A stretch of DNA of 8,238 nucleotides from an uncultured Clostridia bacterium (lineage in GTDB: Bacteria; Bacillota; Clostridia; HGM11514). This document shows positions 6,973 to 8,238 of the stretch, in pieces. The position numbers and the translations under genes were made by a program. The notes beneath the pieces were generated by a model. The model searched no databases. It had not been told where the DNA came from and was given only the letters and a program-made list of their open reading frames with translations. The DNA is taken from NCBI GenBank assembly GCA_934489915.1, contig CAKSSZ010000057.1:1-8238 (forward strand), in the 5' to 3' direction. How positions within the stretch are numbered: the stretch's first letter is position 1; the number at the start of each line of letters is the position of its first letter.

Positions 6973-7758
6973 TTACGGCTGCTTGCCGATATAAGCCAAG
7001 ATACCGCCATCCACATACAGTACATGACCGTTGACAAAATTTGACGCATCTGACGCTAAAAAGACAGCCGGTCCAACCAAATCCTCCGGCGTTCCCCATC
7101 TTGCTGCCGGTGTTTTGGCAATGATAAAGGAATCAAACGGATGACGGGAGCCGTCAGGCTGCTTTTCTCTGAGGGGCGCCGTTTGGGGCGTTGCAATGTA
7201 GCCCGGTCCAATCCCGTTGCACTGAATATTATGCTCGCCGTATTCGGAGCAAATGTTCCGGGTCAGCATCTTCAGACCGCCCTTTGCTGCCGCATAGGCA
7301 GAAACCGTTTCCCGCCCAAGCTCGCTCATCATGGAGCAAATATTAATAATTTTCCCATGTCCTTTTTTAATCATAGACGGAATGACCGCCTTAGAGCAAA
7401 TAAAGGGAGCGTTCAAATCCACATCAATCACCTGGCGGAATTCTTCTGCGCTCATTTCGCACATGGGAATTCTCTTGATAATGCCGGCGTTATTGACCAG
7501 AATATCAATCACGCCTACCTCTTTTTCGATTTTTGCAACCAACTCCTGCACTGCCGCCTCGTCAGTCACGTCGCAAACATAGCCGTGCGCCTGAATTCCG
7601 TCTGCCTCATATGCCGCCAAGCCCTTATCCACCAATTCTTGCCGGATATCGTTAAAAACAATGGTAGCGCCCGCCTTGGCAAAGCCCTTAGCAATGGCAT
7701 AGCCGATTCCGTAGGATGCGCCGGTTACCAGCGCAACCTTTCCGTTTAAATCAAACAT
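6973..7758 (-). CDS. kduD: 2-dehydro-3-deoxy-D-gluconate 5-dehydrogenase (2-deoxy-D-gluconate 3-dehydrogenase)
   Basis: KduD is a cytoplasmic short-chain dehydrogenase/reductase. It reduces 3-deoxy-D-glycero-2,5-hexodiulosonate, the KduI product, to 2-keto-3-deoxygluconate in breakdown of pectate and other unsaturated uronates. The 261-residue length is typical. A Rossmann glycine motif TGASYGIG lies at 12-19, NNAG at 89-92, and the SDR tetrad is intact: Asn116, Ser142, Tyr155, Lys159 (AYAAAKGG). Asp37 at the end of the second beta strand favours NAD(H) over NADP(H). The C-terminal NFVNGHVLYVDGGILAYIGKQP stretch fits KduD. It lies 12 nt downstream of kduI and is followed by a strong terminator, so it is the last gene of that operon. 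SDR enzymes are easily misassigned, but adjacency to kduI makes this call strong. Confidence 0.93.
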   Translation of the reverse strand: MFDLNGKVALVTGASYGIGYAIAKGFAKAGATIVFNDIRQELVDKGLAAYEADGIQAHGYVCDVTDEAAVQELVAKIEKEVGVIDILVNNAGIIKRIPMCEMSAEEFRQVIDVDLNAPFICSKAVIPSMIKKGHGKIINICSMMSELGRETVSAYAAAKGGLKMLTRNICSEYGEHNIQCNGIGPGYIATPQTAPLREKQPDGSRHPFDSFIIAKTPAARWGTPEDLVGPAVFLASDASNFVNGHVLYVDGGILAYIGKQP

Positions 7759-7770
7759 CTCCGTTCCTCC
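7759..7770 (-). promoter_or_regulatory. kduI-kduD intergenic spacer with RBS
   Basis: The 12-nt spacer reads GGAGGAACGGAG on the minus strand. The GGAGG core (7766-7770) directly abuts the kduI stop codon and is 7 nt from the kduD ATG. This spacing implies one transcript and probably coupled translation. Confidence 0.8.
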
Positions 7771-8238
7771 TTACCGTAACTCTTTGGTTTCAATAAAGTC
7801 CATATCGTCAAATTCCTGATTCTCACCGCACATTGCCCAAATGAAGGAATAAGCCTTTGTGCCGACGCCGCTGTGAATGGACCAGCTGGGGCTGATGACC
7901 GCTTCTTCATTGTGCATGATAATATGCCGGGTCTCCGAAGGCTCGCCCATCATATGAAACACAGCGTCATTCTCGCCCATATCCAAATACAGATAAACCT
8001 CCATCCGTCTGTCATGGGTATGGCAGGGCATGGTGTTCCAGTTAGAGCCGGGCTCCAGCTGGGTAAGCCCCATAGCAAGCTGACAGCTTTTCATCACTTC
8101 CGGATGAATGTACTGGTTAATCACCCGCTTATTACAATCTTCTACCGAGCCGCAGGGCACCTTTTTGGCTTTTGTAATATCAATTTTTACAGTAGGATAT
8201 GTAGTATGCGCCGGGCAGGAGCTGATGTAGAACTTGGG
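7771..8238 (-). CDS. kduI: 5-keto-4-deoxyuronate isomerase, C-terminal 155 residues (5' end outside window)
   Basis: KduI (4-deoxy-L-threo-5-hexosulose-uronate ketol-isomerase) converts the open-chain product of unsaturated uronate disaccharides to 3-deoxy-D-glycero-2,5-hexodiulosonate, the substrate of KduD. The frame is open to the window edge and begins PKFYISSCPAHTTYPT. It matches the remembered E. coli protein almost without gaps: visible residue 1 corresponds to about residue 124 of 278, and the end coincides exactly. All four zinc ligands of the cupin fold are present as His73, His75 and Glu80 (PCHTHDRRMEVY) and His122 (SWSIHSGVG), equivalent to E. coli His196, His198, Glu203 and His245. 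The in-frame GTG at 8160 is internal, not the start, because the family sequence continues upstream of it. It is cytoplasmic and cotranscribed with kduD. Confidence 0.97.
   Translation of the reverse strand, partial: PKFYISSCPAHTTYPTVKIDITKAKKVPCGSVEDCNKRVINQYIHPEVMKSCQLAMGLTQLEPGSNWNTMPCHTHDRRMEVYLYLDMGENDAVFHMMGEPSETRHIIMHNEEAVISPSWSIHSGVGTKAYSFIWAMCGENQEFDDMDFIETKELR

Noticed and set aside
6606..7049. Minus-strand open frame of 147 codons across the intergenic region
   Set aside because: It runs through the kduD 3' end, the terminator hairpin and the promoter, and overlaps two well-supported genes in another frame.
7141..7749. Plus-strand open frame of 202 codons
   Set aside because: It is antisense to kduD, whose SDR motifs are complete and in frame.
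7771..8160. kduI as a complete short gene starting at GTG 8160
   Set aside because: KduI-specific sequence (KFYISSCPAHTTYPT) continues in frame upstream to the window edge, so the GTG is internal.

Overview
The window looks like part of a polysaccharide-utilisation region from an anaerobic, Gram-positive Clostridia-type bacterium (Bacillota). The evidence is an S-layer homology (SLH) cell-wall anchor on a very large secreted protein, strong AGGAGG-type ribosome binding sites, tight gene spacing, and a perfect-stem intrinsic terminator with a U-tract. I cannot name the species. A gut or digester pectin-degrading Clostridium relative is a reasonable guess, but only an inference. All four genes lie on the minus strand, so transcription runs from high to low coordinates.

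In transcription order, the window begins (8238-7771) with the C-terminal 155 residues of KduI, followed 12 nt later by complete KduD (7758-6973). Together they convert 5-keto-4-deoxyuronate to 2-keto-3-deoxygluconate, the intracellular route for unsaturated uronates released by pectate or other uronate-polymer lyases. A 13-bp perfect hairpin with a T-run (6921-6955) closes this operon.

A sigma-A-like promoter (about 6863-6893) then starts a second unit. It encodes a 661-residue secreted protein (6817-4832) and, after 21 nt, a giant secreted protein (4810 to beyond position 1; 1603 residues visible). The giant protein carries a right-handed parallel beta-helix domain resembling the GH141-type carbohydrate-active proteins, an A9/AIR9-like beta domain, a helical FIVAR-like segment, a Pro/Thr/Gly-rich linker and the start of an SLH domain, so it is probably displayed on the cell surface. 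The 661-residue protein has no SLH or catalytic domain that I recognise, and looks like a soluble, possibly glycan-binding partner.

The most striking feature is that the two secreted proteins share the first ~265 residues of their mature forms. The DNA is a 799-bp repeat (3946-4744 and 5962-6760) with only six differences. All six are at third codon positions and all lie in the last 162 bp of the block; the other 637 bp are identical. Their signal peptides are unrelated, and beyond the block the two proteins are still homologous without gaps but strongly diverged. This pattern suggests recent gene conversion between older tandem paralogues, and marks an N-terminal secreted module whose family I do not recognise.

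Working model: the surface beta-helix protein attacks a (probably pectic) polymer outside the cell, the 661-residue protein shares its N-terminal recognition module, and KduI/KduD process uronate products in the cytoplasm. No RNA genes, CRISPR arrays or insertion sequences were seen. There is no gene-free stretch longer than the 155-nt region at 6818-6972.
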